A stretch of DNA of 64,000 nt from Brassica napus (GCF_020379485.1 NC_063442.1:15746009-15810008); one strand, 5' to 3'. Counted from the stretch's first letter, positions 42,371 through 55,422 are shown. Notes: a model not told the origin generated them from the letters alone. Numbers and translations: made by a program.

Positions 42371-44993
42371 ATGGATACAGCGACGCAGCCACCACAAGGC
42401 CAGCCGCCTCCAGTGGCTGAGAAGCTGAATCCGGAACTTGTGCAGCTTCTGAATCTAGAGTCTGTAAAGACACGAGCCGATAGCTTGTTCAAGGCAATTT
42501 CTCGGATCCTTGAAGATTTCGACGCTTATGGTCGAACCAACACTAGTCCTAAATGGTTTGTGTTGGGGGGAGTTTTGTCTTTATTTCTGGTCTGTCTATT
42601 TGAAAACGTTGTCTGATAATTTATTCTTTTAACAGGCAGGACATTCTAGGGCAATATTCTATGGTGAATCTTGAGCTCTTTAACATTGTGGAAGAGGTGA
42701 AGAAAGTCTCCAAGGCTTTTGTTGTTCTTCCAAAGAACGTCAATGCTGAGAATGCTCAAAGTATGTTCCTTTCTTAATGGATGCTTTGCTTCCAATCAGT
42801 GTTCAAAAAATAGCTAGTTTGTAGATAGGCTGTTTATATGAGATTATTAGAACACTGAATTTGAATTATTGAATATTGAATATGATGGAAATGGTTTTGT
42901 GTGATGTTCAGTTTTACCGGTTATGTTGTCTTCCAAGTTACTTCCGGAGATGGAAGCTGATGACAACGTCAAGAGGGAGCAGTTGCTTCAAGGCGTTCAG
43001 AATTTGCCTGTGCCAATGCAGATTGAAAAGCTAAAGGTGTGAGAGTTTGTATGCTTTTTTTTTTCTCTTGTGGATTTTTTTTTGCTGAAGATGGTTTTTT
43101 TTTTTTACTAGGAGAGGATGACCTTGATTGCACAAGCTTGTGAAAATGCTGAGAAAACTTTAGCTGATACTCGTAAAGCCTATGGATTTGGCGCACGTCA
43201 AGGCCCATCTATGCTTCCAACTATGGACAAAGTTCAAGTTGCAAAGATTCAGGAGCAGGAGAGCATGCTTCGAGCTGCTGTAAATGACGGCGCAGGTAAG
43301 AGATCTCACTTCTCCTTTTAACATTTATCGAATGGTAAGAAACTGTAATCTTTGGGTTTTGCTCAATTCTATCTCATTTTTGTAACAATTTGTGTTTCTA
43401 GGAACAAGACTGCCTCCAGATCAGAGACAGATAACCACTGCACTGCCACCGCATCTGGTAGATGTGTTATTCGTCAACGATGCAGGTAAAAATTTCTTTC
43501 GTTCTATATCTAATAATCAGTGGCACTCTGGCTCTATTAATGAGTCTGAAACTCTCTTTCATTAGGCAAGAATGCATTACCTGTGGCGTCAAACAACATC
43601 AACAGTCAAGGGAATATGATGCAGGTTTGTCTATGCAGTGACTACTTATTCCTCTCTAGTTTTAATGATTATCATAGTCTATGGAGGTTCATGTCTTTTG
43701 AGTGTTTTTTTAAGGTCTCTGGAACACAATTTATGGGAAGATCAGCTGCATCTCCATCTAATGCAAACTTTGATACAACAAGATCTCCTTTGCCATATTC
43801 AAATTCTCCTCAGTCCGCGGGTATGCTTAATGCCCCTTCGCCTCAGCAACAACAACAGCTTCAGCAGCAGCAAAGGTCGAAGTTAATGCAGTTGCCTCAA
43901 CATCAGCAGCAACTACTTGCACAACAACAACAGCTCAGACAATCTTCTATGCAACAGGTTGGCTTTAACGTTTGCCTTCATACATCGATAGTTCTTCACT
44001 TACTTTAATGTTGTTTGTTAATTTGAATATTTTTTTTCAACTTTGTATAGAGTCAGATGCCATCACTCCATGATTTGCAAGCTCAGCAGAAGTTTCAGTC
44101 GGTAAGTTCCCAGTAGAATCAGTGGAACAAACTTTTGTCTTGCTATTTTCTTTGGACTCTTTTTTAAGTTTAAGATTGTGTGTTTATTGTCCAGTTACAT
44201 GGGCAACAACATCAAATGCCATATTCGCAGTCAATGGGACACCAACAATACCAAGCGAGACAGCTATCAGGTGGACATATTCAGCATGGTATGTCTCAAG
44301 GACAGCTCAATCCAGCGATGTTGAACCGTCAGTTGAACCAGTTTTCAGGTGGAGCGAATAGTGCAATGTTTACATCTGCACAAGGCTCCCCAAGTAGCCA
44401 GATGGTGAGTCACCTCTCTTCAAAGCTCCTTAATTGATAACTAATTATCTCTTTTCTGCTTATTTGGTTTGGTGTTGGCTTTATGCTTAAATTCTAGATA
44501 CCAAACATGTCATCTATGCAATCTCAGACACTTAATCCTAGAATGCAGGTTAGCTCAAAAACTCATACTCGTCACTATGCTCTTTGAATGATTAAATTAA
44601 ATAAAAACCATGTTTCTTAAATAACAATGAGCAAGTCTTAATCTGATGTTTCTTGATCTTGATTGTTCTCAGCAGTATGGAGTTTCGGGTACCAATGCTC
44701 AAAGAGGTCATGCGTCTCAAATGTTGGGTGACCAGAGTAAGAAGTTAAAAAAAAAACTAAAGCATGCTTTCTTACACTAAAACCGATTCATTAACTATTT
44801 TCTTCCCTTGCTGTTTCTTGCAGTGTTTAACAACAGCGGAATGATGCAAACTCAACAGTCGCAGCAACCACAACAGCAGCAACAACAGCAGCAGCAACAG
44901 CAAGGAGCCTATGGAAATATGCAAACCAATCAGCAGAATCTACAGCCTAACATGTTGCAGAATCCACAACAAAGACACCAAAACCCTCAATAA
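42371..44993 (+). CDS. MED8: Mediator complex subunit 8 (12 exons, 516 aa)
   Basis: Coding exons: 42371-42555, 42636-42760, 42912-43036, 43112-43295, 43402-43485, 43566-43624, 43715-43957, 44051-44101, 44195-44404, 44498-44548, 44673-44736, 44824-44993; total 1551 nt in frame. The conserved N-terminal Med8 part includes LNPELVQLLNLESVKTRAD, SRILEDFDAYGRTNTSPKW and LGQYSMVNLELFNIVEEVKK. The C-terminal half is Gln-rich (GHQQYQARQLSGGHIQHG, long Q runs), ending QQRHQNPQ. It matches Arabidopsis MED8 (At2g03070, about 524 aa). MED8 is a head-module subunit linking activators to RNA polymerase II, with roles in flowering, defence and organ growth. An in-frame ATG at 42164 would add 69 residues. Exon 11 has a CAGCAG acceptor allowing one Gln more or less. 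Confidence 0.93.
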
Positions 44994-46421
44994 AACTCCC
45001 CCTTTTGTACGACTTGGGCTTGTAATAGAACCCTTTTCGGCTTTTCCGACTTTTGGTTATAACTTATAACGTACCAGTACGGGCCTGGCGCATTATTTAC
45101 TTCAGACAAGTTTTATGTTGATGGGTGAAGAATCCTTTTGGTCTTGAGAGGAAGTGAATTGGAAATCTTGCAGGATTTATCATTAATATACAAAAATACA
45201 AATATCTTAATAAGTTGGAAATCCATACAAAAACAATAGAAATACAAATCTAATTTAAAATTAAATAATTTTGTTTAAGTATCTTATGTTTTCAAATTCC
45301 TACATGAACAAATTAGACAAAATTGTGGTTGCATTTGGATCATTAATTTTTTTGAATGGAATGATGTGAAATGATGTAGTCTATCAATTTCATATTTTTT
45401 TCACTATTTAACTTAATGGGATGAAATATCATTCTATCAATTTCACAACCATTCTTTTATAATTTTGATTATGAATTAATGAAATGGATATATCTCAACT
45501 TTAAATTAATCCCATCATTTTGTTTCATTAATTCTGTTTCATGATTACATACCCAATGTTAGATTCTACTTTACATATTTTGACAATTTCTTACCTTGAT
45601 TCCACTTTCTATGTTAATTTCTTTATTTTTATTTTAGTGACATCTAATAATTTCTAATGTTTTAAAAATCGTTTTATGCGGCCGCTTAATCACTATGTGG
45701 CGATTATCTTATAAACTGTCTAAATTAATAATTTTTATTTATAAATTATAAATATTAGTATATTTAACATAAAAACACATGAAAATAATATAAAATCATA
45801 ATATTTAATCTATTAGTATATCATATATATTTAGTATATTGAGGTTATAGTTAGTAAACTTCTAGAATGATTAACTAACTATTTTAACGTCTAGTCTTTC
45901 AAGCACTATGCGCTGAGCACGGTCCGCTTTACTCACCGTCCGCTTAACGCATTGAACACTGATAATTTCTGTGGTTACTAGTGTTTCTATTTCTAATTTA
46001 TTTTGTTATACGATTCATTTATGTCTACATTATTAGTCTTCCGTTGGAACAAAAAAAGATATCGGTTACCATATGCGGAGTTACCAATTAAAAAAAGAAA
46101 TCCTCATTGGTGATGTGATACAGATGAATGTCATCTGACCAATAATAATACGAGTCTGATGTAATAAACACGTTGACGCTACCAATGATATAAGTCCGTC
46201 ACATAATTAGGTCACAGCCAGTGATGTTTACAGTCATATATAATAACTTTCTTTCCTTAGTTCTATCTTCTTCTTCTTCCTCCTCTTCTCACAACTTTTT
46301 TTAAATTTATTAACAGATCTGGTGGAATTTAATCTCTTGACCCCACCAGACCACTGAATCTCTCTCTATAAACATTCATCAGTTTCACAAAGTAACCGAA
46401 ACCCACAGGATCGAATCAATC
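44994..46421. other. MED8 3' region, MITE-bearing spacer and SPP promoter
   Basis: MED8 3' untranslated sequence is followed by AT-rich sequence. About 45330-45560 has diffuse inverted similarity (CATTTGGATCATTAATTT against ATTGGGTATGTAATCATG) suggesting another degraded MITE. A hAT MITE lies at 45656-45962. CT-rich SPP leader sequence follows from about 46260. Confidence 0.35.
45656..45962. mobile_element. Small hAT-like MITE (about 307 bp)
   Basis: Flanked by TAATTTCT at 45648-45655 and 45963-45970, the 8-bp duplication expected of hAT. The right end, reversed, reads CAGTGTTCAATGCGTTAAGCGG. The left end AATGTTTTAAAAATCG looks like a mutated version of the same terminus. GC-rich subterminal motifs flank an AT-rich centre. 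Confidence 0.55.
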
Positions 46422-48650
46422 ATGAAGAATTGTGAGCGAATCGCTAATCTCGCTCTCGCAGGTTCTCCTTCTCCTCACAATTGCTTACATATCCTCACTT
46501 GCTCGATTCCTTTCTGGGTTTTGATCCCGATCGGTTTTACAGTGATGTGATTGTCTCGTTTAGTGGTTTCCTTATGAAATTCGCTAGCTTTCCGGTTTAA
46601 TTGCTTACTCAATTTTGTGATTTGGGGGTTACATCTCTCTAGGGTTTAGAATTGGTGGGTGTGATTGATTGTTTTCAAATTGTTGGTGCATGGCGTAAAA
46701 ATTGAAGCTTTTGTTGTTTTGGTTTCAGGTTTGACAGTGGCACCGCTTGTTGTGAGGGTGAACCCGAACTTGAATGTTGTTCTTACGGCATGTCTCACGG
46801 TTTACGTGGGTTGCTTTCGTTCTGTGAAGGATTCTCCGCCAACTGTAAGAACATGCAAATTTGTGTTTTGAAACAGTTGTCAGTGAAGAAGCTATTTCGA
46901 CCTTATTTGTTTTGTTTTGTTTTGGAATGATGTAGGAGACCATGTCTAAAGAGCATGCAATGCGTTTCCCGTTGGTTGGGAGTGCTATGCTTCTCTCACT
47001 TTTCTTGTTGTTCAAGTTTCTCTCAAAGGACTTGGTTAATGCTGTGCTCACAGCTTACTTCTTTGTTCTTGGGATCGTCGCTCTTTCGTATGTCTATATC
47101 TACATTATGCATTATCGGTGGTCAAGTCTATGGCTTTCTCTTTTCCTAATACACACTTATTTGTGTGTTTGCAGGGCGACATTGTTACCTGCCATCAGTA
47201 GATTTCTACCAAAACCATGGAATGACAATCTTATCGTCTGGCGTTTTCCTTATTTCAAATGTATGTAACTAACATTTTCTCTCTTTTCTCTGGTGTAATG
47301 ATCATCCTATCTCCTTTGGAATTGTTTTTATCAAATTTGATTGTGTCATGCAGAGTTATGATTTTTAACCTTAATCTTAAAACAGCATTGGAGGTAGAGT
47401 TCACAAAGTCCCAAGTTGTAGCGGGAATCCCTGGAACCTTCTTCTGCGCGTGGTATGCTTGGAAGAAACATTGGCTGGCTAACAACATCCTTGGCCTTTC
47501 CTTCTGCATTCAGGTTTACTTCCTTATATTATAAGAGTACAATAGACTATGCTGCTTCCTCATCAGAATGTATCTTTGGAATCACTGTTTTACTTGTGTC
47601 TTTATGCGTAATGAACGATGCGGCCAATGCAGGGAATTGAGATGCTCTCTCTTGGATCGTTCAAGACTGGCGCCATCCTTTTGGTAAGAATGAAATTATC
47701 TCATTTGCATCTTGTCAATGACAGTATTCTTGAAAATCATTTGGAATGTTTGTTTGTAACCTGACTCGCAGGTTGGACTGTTTTTCTATGATATTTTCTG
47801 GGTTTTCTTTACTCCTGTTATGGTCAGTGTTGCCAAATCCTTTGATGCTCCGATAAAGGTTAGTAAAATTGTCTCGAAAGTTACATAAAACAAAAATAAT
47901 TTGATTTGATAATTTTGTTAGTGATCTCATTGCTGCAATTTATTTTCAGCTTTTGTTCCCTACGGGAGATGCTCTAAGACCCTATTCTATGCTTGGGCTT
48001 GGTGATATTGTCATTCCGGGTATGTCCTCTAAGACCAATGCATGTTGCTTAACTCAATATTCTTGGATCATGGTTTTTTTTGGATTGTATGAGACATTAA
48101 ATTTTGTTCTTCTTTAGGTATTTTTGTTGCACTGGCTCTACGATTTGATGTGTCAAAGCGTAGTCAGCCAAAATACTTCACAAGTGCATTTGTGGGATAC
48201 GTTGTTGGAGTTGTCCTCACTATTGTAGTCATGAACTGGTTTCAAGCAGCACAGGTCAGTTTTTCTTATGTGTCTTAATTGTTGTGAATCAAACCTATTT
48301 AAAGGGTTTTGCTGGTGATGGGAATATGTAATAACTTTCCAGCCTCACAGGCTTTATAGATTGATCTGATGGGTTTTGGTTTGTGGTTTGTCTCTGTTTC
48401 AGCCTGCTTTGTTATACATTGTCCCAGCCGTTATTGGGTTCTTGGCTTCTCACTGCGTTTGGAACGGTGACATCAAACCGGTTTGTTTTCTATTACTTCT
48501 AGCTTTCAATTGTAGCAAACGCAAACTTCAACACAATCGCAGTTTTAGTAAAATGCTTATGGGTTCTTTTGTTTTTCTTTGCAGTTGTTGGCGTTTGATG
48601 AGTCATCTAAGAGTACTGAGGAAGAGGTTAGTAAGACTCATGAAGAATGA
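46422..48650 (+). CDS. SPP: Signal peptide peptidase (11 exons, 336 aa)
   Basis: Coding exons: 46422-46461, 46729-46844, 46936-47087, 47175-47260, 47386-47513, 47633-47683, 47772-47858, 47950-48019, 48118-48254, 48403-48480, 48585-48650; total 1011 nt in frame. The protein is a multi-pass intramembrane aspartyl protease. Catalytic motifs are YD (residues 197-198, in LFFYDIFWVFF) and GLGD (236-239, in SMLGLGDIVIPG), with the PAL motif at 290-292 (QPALLYIVPAVIGF). Other blocks are LTVAPLVVRVNPNLNVVLTA, KEHAMRFPLVGSAMLLSL and VAGIPGTFFCAWYAWKKHWL. It matches Arabidopsis SPP (At2g03120, 344 aa), which acts in the endoplasmic reticulum on signal peptides. The short acidic C-terminus (STEEEVSKTHEE) is a little shorter than in Arabidopsis. 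Intact. Confidence 0.95.
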
Positions 48651-49208
48651 AGAGAAAGTGGAGAACGAAGGGCTGAAGAGTAACATTTTATACACATAGA
48701 TGTGTTTTTATATATGTATGGAAACAAAAAATGGAAAACAATTTTTGTTTCCAGTGATCATCGGTCTCTTCAAAATGGTTCACCCTTTTTTGTTCTTTTT
48801 AGATAATTTCAAACATCGTTTTCGCAGAGACTTGTGTAAGTTACTTATGAAGTTACAACAGGTTTCGTATTTTACTACTGAAGATACTAGTCAGGTTTCC
48901 TTTGACTTGTTTCTATGTATATTTTGATAGGAGGCTGTTAAAATCTCCGGGATGCAGTTATGAGTTAGTTCGAGCTGACCTTCTCATGTCAAATTAAATC
49001 TTTCAGCTATTAATTACTATTCAATAGTATGCGTTATCAAGTTGTTTTGAAGATATTTATCCAAAATATTGAAGCAGCTATTTCTTGATGATGTTGAACA
49101 AAGCTAATGTGCACTTCATTTTCTTGAAAATGTATTTGCAAGGGACAGAATTGATAAAATGTTTAAGATAAATAAAAAAAATGCCTTACATTAATGAACT
49201 TGTTAAGT
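48651..49208. other. Spacer between convergent SPP and F-box genes
   Basis: 3' untranslated sequence of both neighbours; no other gene seen. Confidence 0.45.
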
Positions 49209-50361
49209 TTATAAGGACAAGAGACTCTCATAATGATCCGAAACCGTCACAGAAAGGGCTTGGATTTTCTTAAAGTCAGAAATAGGCAGTCCTTCGATTG
49301 CGACACTTCTCATGCTTTTCTTCTCCAAATTGTAATAGAAAAGACAGAACGGATCAGACCATTCTTTTGAAACCAAACAAACTTCGCCGCTAGAAAAAGT
49401 ATCCATGACCTCAAAGTCAACGCCAACATAAGATTCAGGCAAATGAAAAGTACTCATCGACCATTCCTCTTTCTCAGCATCTTCCACAACCCACAATCTA
49501 AAACCACACACACTAGGACTCTCGACCACACCAATTTTCCCACCGTAGTTTATCAGAGTTTTGTCTGTAGCAGACCACCCTCTCTCTTTCCACATACACT
49601 CATGACCCACTGGTACAAGTTTGCTTGGTACGTTGAAGATGTTGAACGTTTCAGACCTAACATCAAATCTCACAATTATAGAATTATGCGGAGAGTCGAT
49701 GTCCTTCATAAATGCCCCGTAGTATACGGTTCCGTTCATGTACAACCCCTTTGTACAAACAACGTGAGGACATGCTACACAAGGAGACTCTCTCCAAGTC
49801 TCTTCTCCTCCCAATACCACAATCTTGTGCTCCAATCTCCAAGGCAAGTCATCAAGAGCAAGCACTTTGTATTGATCTCCAACAGGATCATACCCAACAC
49901 TGAATGTACATGGGGCGTGGACAAACTATTTGAGTTTGTTTGAATTTGAAGTGGGGCAAGTTATGCACCTGCCTCGTGCTGGGGTTACAAATCCCCACGT
50001 TTTCAAAACCGGCTCCAACGCAGATCAAGCCACGACCCGCGTTATACACAATCTTCCCTTTAATGTTTACCAGACTCAGATCTTTGTAAGAAGAAGACGA
50101 AGAGGAAAGTACTACGTTTGGGTTAGGTATCGAGACTACTAGAAGCTTCGCCCCGTAAAAGTCTTCAAAAGCAATGAGGAGACGAGGAGGAGGTGAGGAA
50201 GAAGCAATATTCAAGTGATGGTTTCTGAACTGTTGGCTGGTGATGATGGATGACCAGAGCTTTGAGACACTCCGGAATCTCAATAAAGATTTCACAGGTA
50301 GTTTTAAGAGTGTATTGATCTGGAGATCGAGAGGAATGTAGATCGGTGTCATCGCATACAT
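49209..50361 (-). pseudogene. F-box protein with FBA-type C-terminus, frameshifted
   Basis: Minus strand. Starts MYAMTPIYIPLDLQINTLLK (ATG 50361, or 50352). An F-box occupies the first ~45 residues (IPLDLQINTLLKLPVKSLLRFRSVSKLW). An F-box-associated domain follows (GLICVGAGFENVGICNPSTRQ ... LPHFKFKQTQI). The frame then ends at a TGA about 49888. One base away the sequence continues as VHAPCTFSVGYDPVGDQYKV, LALDDLPWRLEHKIVVLGGE, RFDVRSETFNIFNV and LINYGGKIGVVESPS to a stop at 49209. A single-base frameshift near 49900-49920 therefore separates the F-box from most of the substrate-binding part. Such F-box genes turn over fast in Brassicaceae. A sequencing error would also explain it. Confidence 0.8.
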
Positions 50362-50556
50362 TGGAGAGAAGCTTCGTATCTCTAACAAAACCTAGCTTGA
50401 GACAAAAGCCTAATTTAAACTAATAAAAGAATTATAGTATTCTCTTGAACCGATATATAAAAATGAAATACATCAACTGATAAGAATATTATAGCGTGAA
50501 TTTGAAAAAAATAAAATACATGTACATTAAAGAATTTATATGTTTTAATATATGTA
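50362..50556. other. Upstream flank of the F-box gene
   Basis: Leader sequence and AT-rich promoter; nothing else seen. Confidence 0.4.
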
Positions 50557-51100
50557 CAGTAAAACTTCTATAAATTAATATTCAATAAATTAATAATCAA
50601 TATAAATTAATAAATTTCGCTGGTCCCAACTTGAGCTGATTCTTAATTTGACACAAATAGATAAAATAATAAGATAATATTTTTTTTAGAAAATTCTATG
50701 AAAGTATATGATCCCATTAAAATTATAAATTAATAAGTTTTATGTATAAATATTTTATATAAGTAAAAACTTATTATTATTATATTATTTGTTTTATATT
50801 CACAATAGAATTATCTTTATATTTTCTTAACGGGTAATATATTTTTGATTAGATTTAGTAATATTATATCTAAAACCACATTTAAGTTCTATACACTATA
50901 TTATATACTCCAAATAATAAAAAAAATTAATATAAATGTCAAATTTCAAAAAGTAACAATTAATGTTTATACACTAAAATCAAATGGTTTTCTTATCTAA
51001 GAATAAATATATCTTAAAATAAGAAATCTAAATAAGAAAATTTTTATAAATTAATAAAATTTTAAATTCCTAGCATTATTAATTTATAGAGATTCTACTG
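50557..51100. mobile_element. Emigrant-type (Tc1/mariner-pogo) MITE, 544 bp
   Basis: Flanked by TA. The left end is CAGTAAAACTTCTATAAATT. The right end, reversed, is CAGTAGAATCTCTATAAATT, with the repeat continuing AATA. These match the Arabidopsis Emigrant terminal repeat (CAGTAAAACCTCTATAAATT...). Length and AT-richness fit the family. No coding sequence. Confidence 0.85.
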
Positions 51101-51549
51101 TATTAGATACATATTTACTGAAACTGTTCGAATCAATTTAAAAAAAACATGTGGCAATTTAATAATTGTAAATTGTGCATATGAAAAGTATAGAATATGA
51201 GCTAATTTCAAGAGAATAGTAAATTAAAAAAATTATATTTATATAAAACGATATAATACGTACACCATATTTCTGGTGATTTGTATTAAAACGATAAATT
51301 CACTTTTATTCAAATATGAATTTTAAAAATTCTTTTGAAATCTAATAACAAACTTAATATTTAATAAAGTACTTTGATCCATTGTTATTAAAAATCTTCC
51401 AATAGTGAGTTTTATAAGTTTTCTAGTAATATCAAAGTGTTTGATTGAAGTTTTCTAATTTAAAAAGTAAAATATAAATAAATCTCATAGTTTTAAATAA
51501 AATTTCCGAATGGTTTAATAAAAATCATATTAAATTCAACAATTCATTA

Positions 51550-51860
51550 AAAATAGAGAAAAAGACTAAAATAGCACTAAATCAAGTTTTTGTTCTCAAA
51601 CTAGCACTCAAGTCCAAAAGTCACAAAAATAGCACTCAAGGGGTGGGGTTTAGGGTTTAGAATTTAGGGTTTAGGGTTTAGAATTTAGGTTTTAGGGTTT
51701 AGAGTTGAGAAGTGAGGTTTTGGGGATAAGATTTCAAATTTTGAAAAATAAAAAAATTTAAATTTTTCAAAAGATAAAATGCTATTTTGGTCATTTTAGT
51801 TTTTGAGTGTTATTTTTGTGATATAAACTTAGAAAGGTGCTATTTTGGAGATTTGCCCTT
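51550..51860. mobile_element. MITE-like repeat with telomere-like TTTAGGG core
   Basis: The outer parts are imperfect inverted repeats around AAAATAGCACT (left: GACTAAAATAGCACTAAATC; right reversed: TCCAAAATAGCACCTTTC). The centre (about 51640-51705) has seven or so TTTAGGG or TTTAGAA units. Such elements are scattered through Brassicaceae genomes as I recall. Confidence 0.5.
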
Positions 51861-52326
51861 AAAAATAACACATAAGTTATTAAAAATCAAATCACTTGAA
51901 TCTCTAGATTAAATATACGCTCAAAGATGATTTTGCTTAACTACAAAAATTTTCCTCTCATCTCTCATATACCATTACTAAAACAATGGGCCTATAAAGA
52001 ACTGCTAAAAGCGTAATATATATATCATAAAATCTAAGCCCATTAATGCTAGCAACGATCTTGAAAGAAAAACCCTTATTAACCAACCAACCACAACAAT
52101 CTTCGAATCTTTCTTTTAACAAACCATTCTCAGCTCCTCTTCCTCATCTCGATTCGATTCGATTCGATTCCTTAGGGTTTCTATCTCTCTGCAGAGAAGA
52201 AGAAGAGAAGAAGATTTTAAAAGGGTCAATCAAATCTTCTGGTAGGTTCTCCGTCACGACGTCGATTCAATTTCGTGATTGCTGATTCAATTGCTTACAG
52301 TTGAAATCGGGTACGTTCAGAAAGAC
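51861..52326 (+). promoter_or_regulatory. Promoter and leader of RSA1
   Basis: Becomes gene-like after about 52,040. The leader holds a GATTC microsatellite (about 52,148-52,170) and a GAAGAA-rich stretch. A 240-nt open frame at 52046-52285 lies in this leader and is not supported as a gene. Confidence 0.4.
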
Positions 52327-53749
52327 ATGTATTCCTCAAGAGGGAGTGGCTACGGTCAACAGCCCTACGGTTCTCAATCCGGTTATCCCCAGAACGTAAG
52401 ATTCAATTAGATCTCATCTTTTCTACTGCATTAGATACGATTGATTGATGTTCTAGATACTGAATCAATAGCTAATTAGTTTAAATTATCATTGCAGCTT
52501 GGATCTAATTATCCGGGGAGTTCAGTCAGTGGCGGTGCAGAAGGGGGATCTCAGATTCCCTTGAGCTCTCGCCTTCCTTCAGGTGCTCCTCAGGAGACTG
52601 ACATTGGTGGTGGCTACAGGTCTCAGTTATCCACAGCTAGTCATTACGGAGCGCAGTACGCGTCTCTGTATGGAACAGCTTCTCTTGCCAGCTCTCAGCC
52701 TTTAAGCACCAAAGGCGTTGGCTCATCAGTCTTGGATAACCGCTCTGGATATGTCCCCACTCTGCCGGATTCGCCAAAGTATGCTTCTGGAAGCTATTTG
52801 TCTTCCTCTGCCCATGGTTATGGTCAAAAGGAGGATGATTTGTATTCGGATAAGCTCTCTGGTTACGTTCCGGTTGATAGAAGGCAGTCAAGTGCTTATC
52901 TCGGTAGGGAGTTGCAAAATGATCCAGCTGCTCGTTATGCTGATTCATCTAGTTTTGGTCGCCAGGTGAGCCCACATCTGTTATAATATCCTATGAATTT
53001 TGTTTATTTCTGTCCAGTGGCATGATACTCATTGTTATGATTCTGGCAGACTGATTTGTACGATCGCATTGATCAAGCATCACTCCTCCGCGGAGAACAG
53101 TTACTAAAAATGCAGTCGCTCCATACCACTTCTGCTGATGGAGGTGTCAGGTACTTTTTTTCCGACGATGTATTCTTCTGTATTTGTTCAGAAATATTGT
53201 ATTTCTGTTACCTCTGTCATCTGTATTATGTTTCTGTCTGGACGGAAACTATGTTTTTCCTAGATTTTTGTTATAAAGCTTCCTGTGTAAATTTGCAATG
53301 ACCTTTGAAGAAAATTTTATCTTATTGCACTGAGTAGCAAACATTTCTGGCAGACAAGCCGATTATCTTACAGAACGAAGTTCTACTGTACGCCATTCTG
53401 ACCAAGAAGCTATGCATTATGGAAGAAGGCTCGAGTCTGATCCTCATGGGCTATCACTACACAGCACGTCTTCTTATGCCAGCCAACATACCCCATCGCT
53501 ATTAGGAGCTGCTCCCCGGCGAAACTTAGATGACTATATCTATATGGAGAGTTCTTCAAATCCTGGTTATGGCGTCAGTTTGCCTCCAGGCAGGGATTAT
53601 GGTACTGGGAAAGGCATCCTTACTGCAGCATCTCTGGACTTGGACTACCCTGGTGGTATGCTAGCTCGTGGTGGTCCTCGCGTTGATGATCTCCGGAAAG
53701 ATGACCGGGCAAGTTATCTTAGAGAGTTTGAACTAAGGGAAGAAGAGCG

Positions 53750-53960
53750 TCGCCGTGAGAACCTGCGTGCCAGAGATAAGGAGCGAGAACGAGAGAGGGA
53801 TCGCGAACGTGATAGAGAGCGAGAACGAGAGCGGGAGAAGGAACGAGAAAAGCAAAGAGCTAGGGACAGAGAAAGGGATCGCATACGGGAGAAGGAAAGA
53901 GAAGATGAAAGAGAACGTGATCGAAAACGCGCTCTCGAAAGAAAACGTGATCGGACTCCA
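53750..53960 (+). repeat. Arg/Glu-coding low-complexity tract in RSA1 exon 4
   Basis: Repeated GAACGAGAG-type codons encode alternating RERERDRE residues. The Arg/Ser-rich frames on the minus strand here are shadows of this tract. Confidence 0.8.
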
Positions 53961-55414
53961 ACAGCGAGAGCTACGTCCAGGGACCCAAAGGAGCGGACTC
54001 CAGTGCCGAAAGCTGTTTCTAGGGATGCACGTAGTTCCTCTTTGCGGCGGGATGCACAACATCGTGAAGCATCAATTAGGTTTTCTTTTTTATCCATGTC
54101 ACGCTCTTCATCTGGAATGCAGGGGATTTTATGTTGCTTCTTCGCAAGACACTAACCTTATTTCTGTTATACCTGAAGGCGTCCTTCACCAGTTAGGCCA
54201 ATACGGAGAGATTATGTCTGCAAGGTAACAAGTGTTCAGAGAAATTCCTCATTCCGTGATGTTTTTGCATACTCCTCTGGGTTACCTCATCTTCCTTTCC
54301 AATCCTGCATTCTCCTTGCTTTCTTATTGATTGACTTCCAATTTCAGCTTTCTCATTCTTTTCCTCCTTTACCTTTGGTTACTATACTTCCTCTTTCCTT
54401 CTGACATCTTGTCACCTTGGGGTATTATTATCCTGCCTTTTGAACTCAGTGTGACAAATATTCCTGGTAGAAAGTGCTATGTTTTCCTGAGTTTTGTATT
54501 ATTTGGGAGGGAAATTTTGCAACCTTATATATTGTTCGTCTCTAGTTAATTTTCCTGATTGCGATTTTTTTTCTTTGGGACTTTGCATTGAAGGAAACTT
54601 GTAAAAGTTCACAAGGATGAAACAATGGATGTTATTTTTCGTTGATAAGACGCTTTATTGAGAGTTACCCGCCCTTTGCATCCTGAGTAATACAATGATT
54701 AAGACCACTATACATAATTTGATGACTTGTTTTTAGGTTTTATCCTCGCGCTTGGTTGACATGGAGAGGGATTACGTGACACTGGATAAAAGATATCCAA
54801 GGCTTTTTCTACCTTCTGAGTTTTCCAAGGTATCTGTTTGTCCATCTGCCAATAATTTTCTAATCCTTAGGAGAGTACCAAGTGATCGTAAACCTCAATA
54901 TATATGTTTCAGGTTGTGGTGAACTGGCCGAAACAAAAGCTTACACTTTCGATGCATACTGCTGTGAGGTGAATTAATCCTACTTTCTTGTTTGCAAATT
55001 GTCAGTCTGAAGATTTTAATCGTGTTCAAGGAGTTTAAATAGATCATATTTTATTTCCCTTGCTGAGTCAGTATATTAGAGCTAGATTTTGGATTCACTT
55101 TTGCTTTATTATATATACAGTCTAAAGATTTGTAAATTTAACCATCTTTTGTTGAGGACGGCAGTTTTGAGCATGATTACATTGAAGATGGTGGAGTTGA
55201 TGTGAAACCTACGCCCACAAAGTCTTCAGCTGTGAAAACTGGAGGAAAGACTGTTTGGAATGCCAAGGTGGGCTGTTTTTTACTCTCAATAAGTCTTCTA
55301 CCGCTTTGAATGTGTCTTTGCACAGTATATCATCGCTGGTACTGTTCCCGATTACATTGAAAGCATTTTCATATGTAATGTGTTTCTCTTTTGTTCAGAT
55401 GATTTTGATGAGTG

Positions 55415-55422
55415 GCCTGAGC
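55415..55422 (+). repeat. 8-bp target-site duplication GCCTGAGC (left)
   Basis: Exact repeat of 56235-56242. The original sequence encoded MSGLSRTALEDL across the site. Confidence 0.92.

Noticed and set aside
53714..54097. Minus-strand Arg/Ser-rich frame resembling an SR protein
   Set aside because: Complement of the RSA1 RE-repeat tract.
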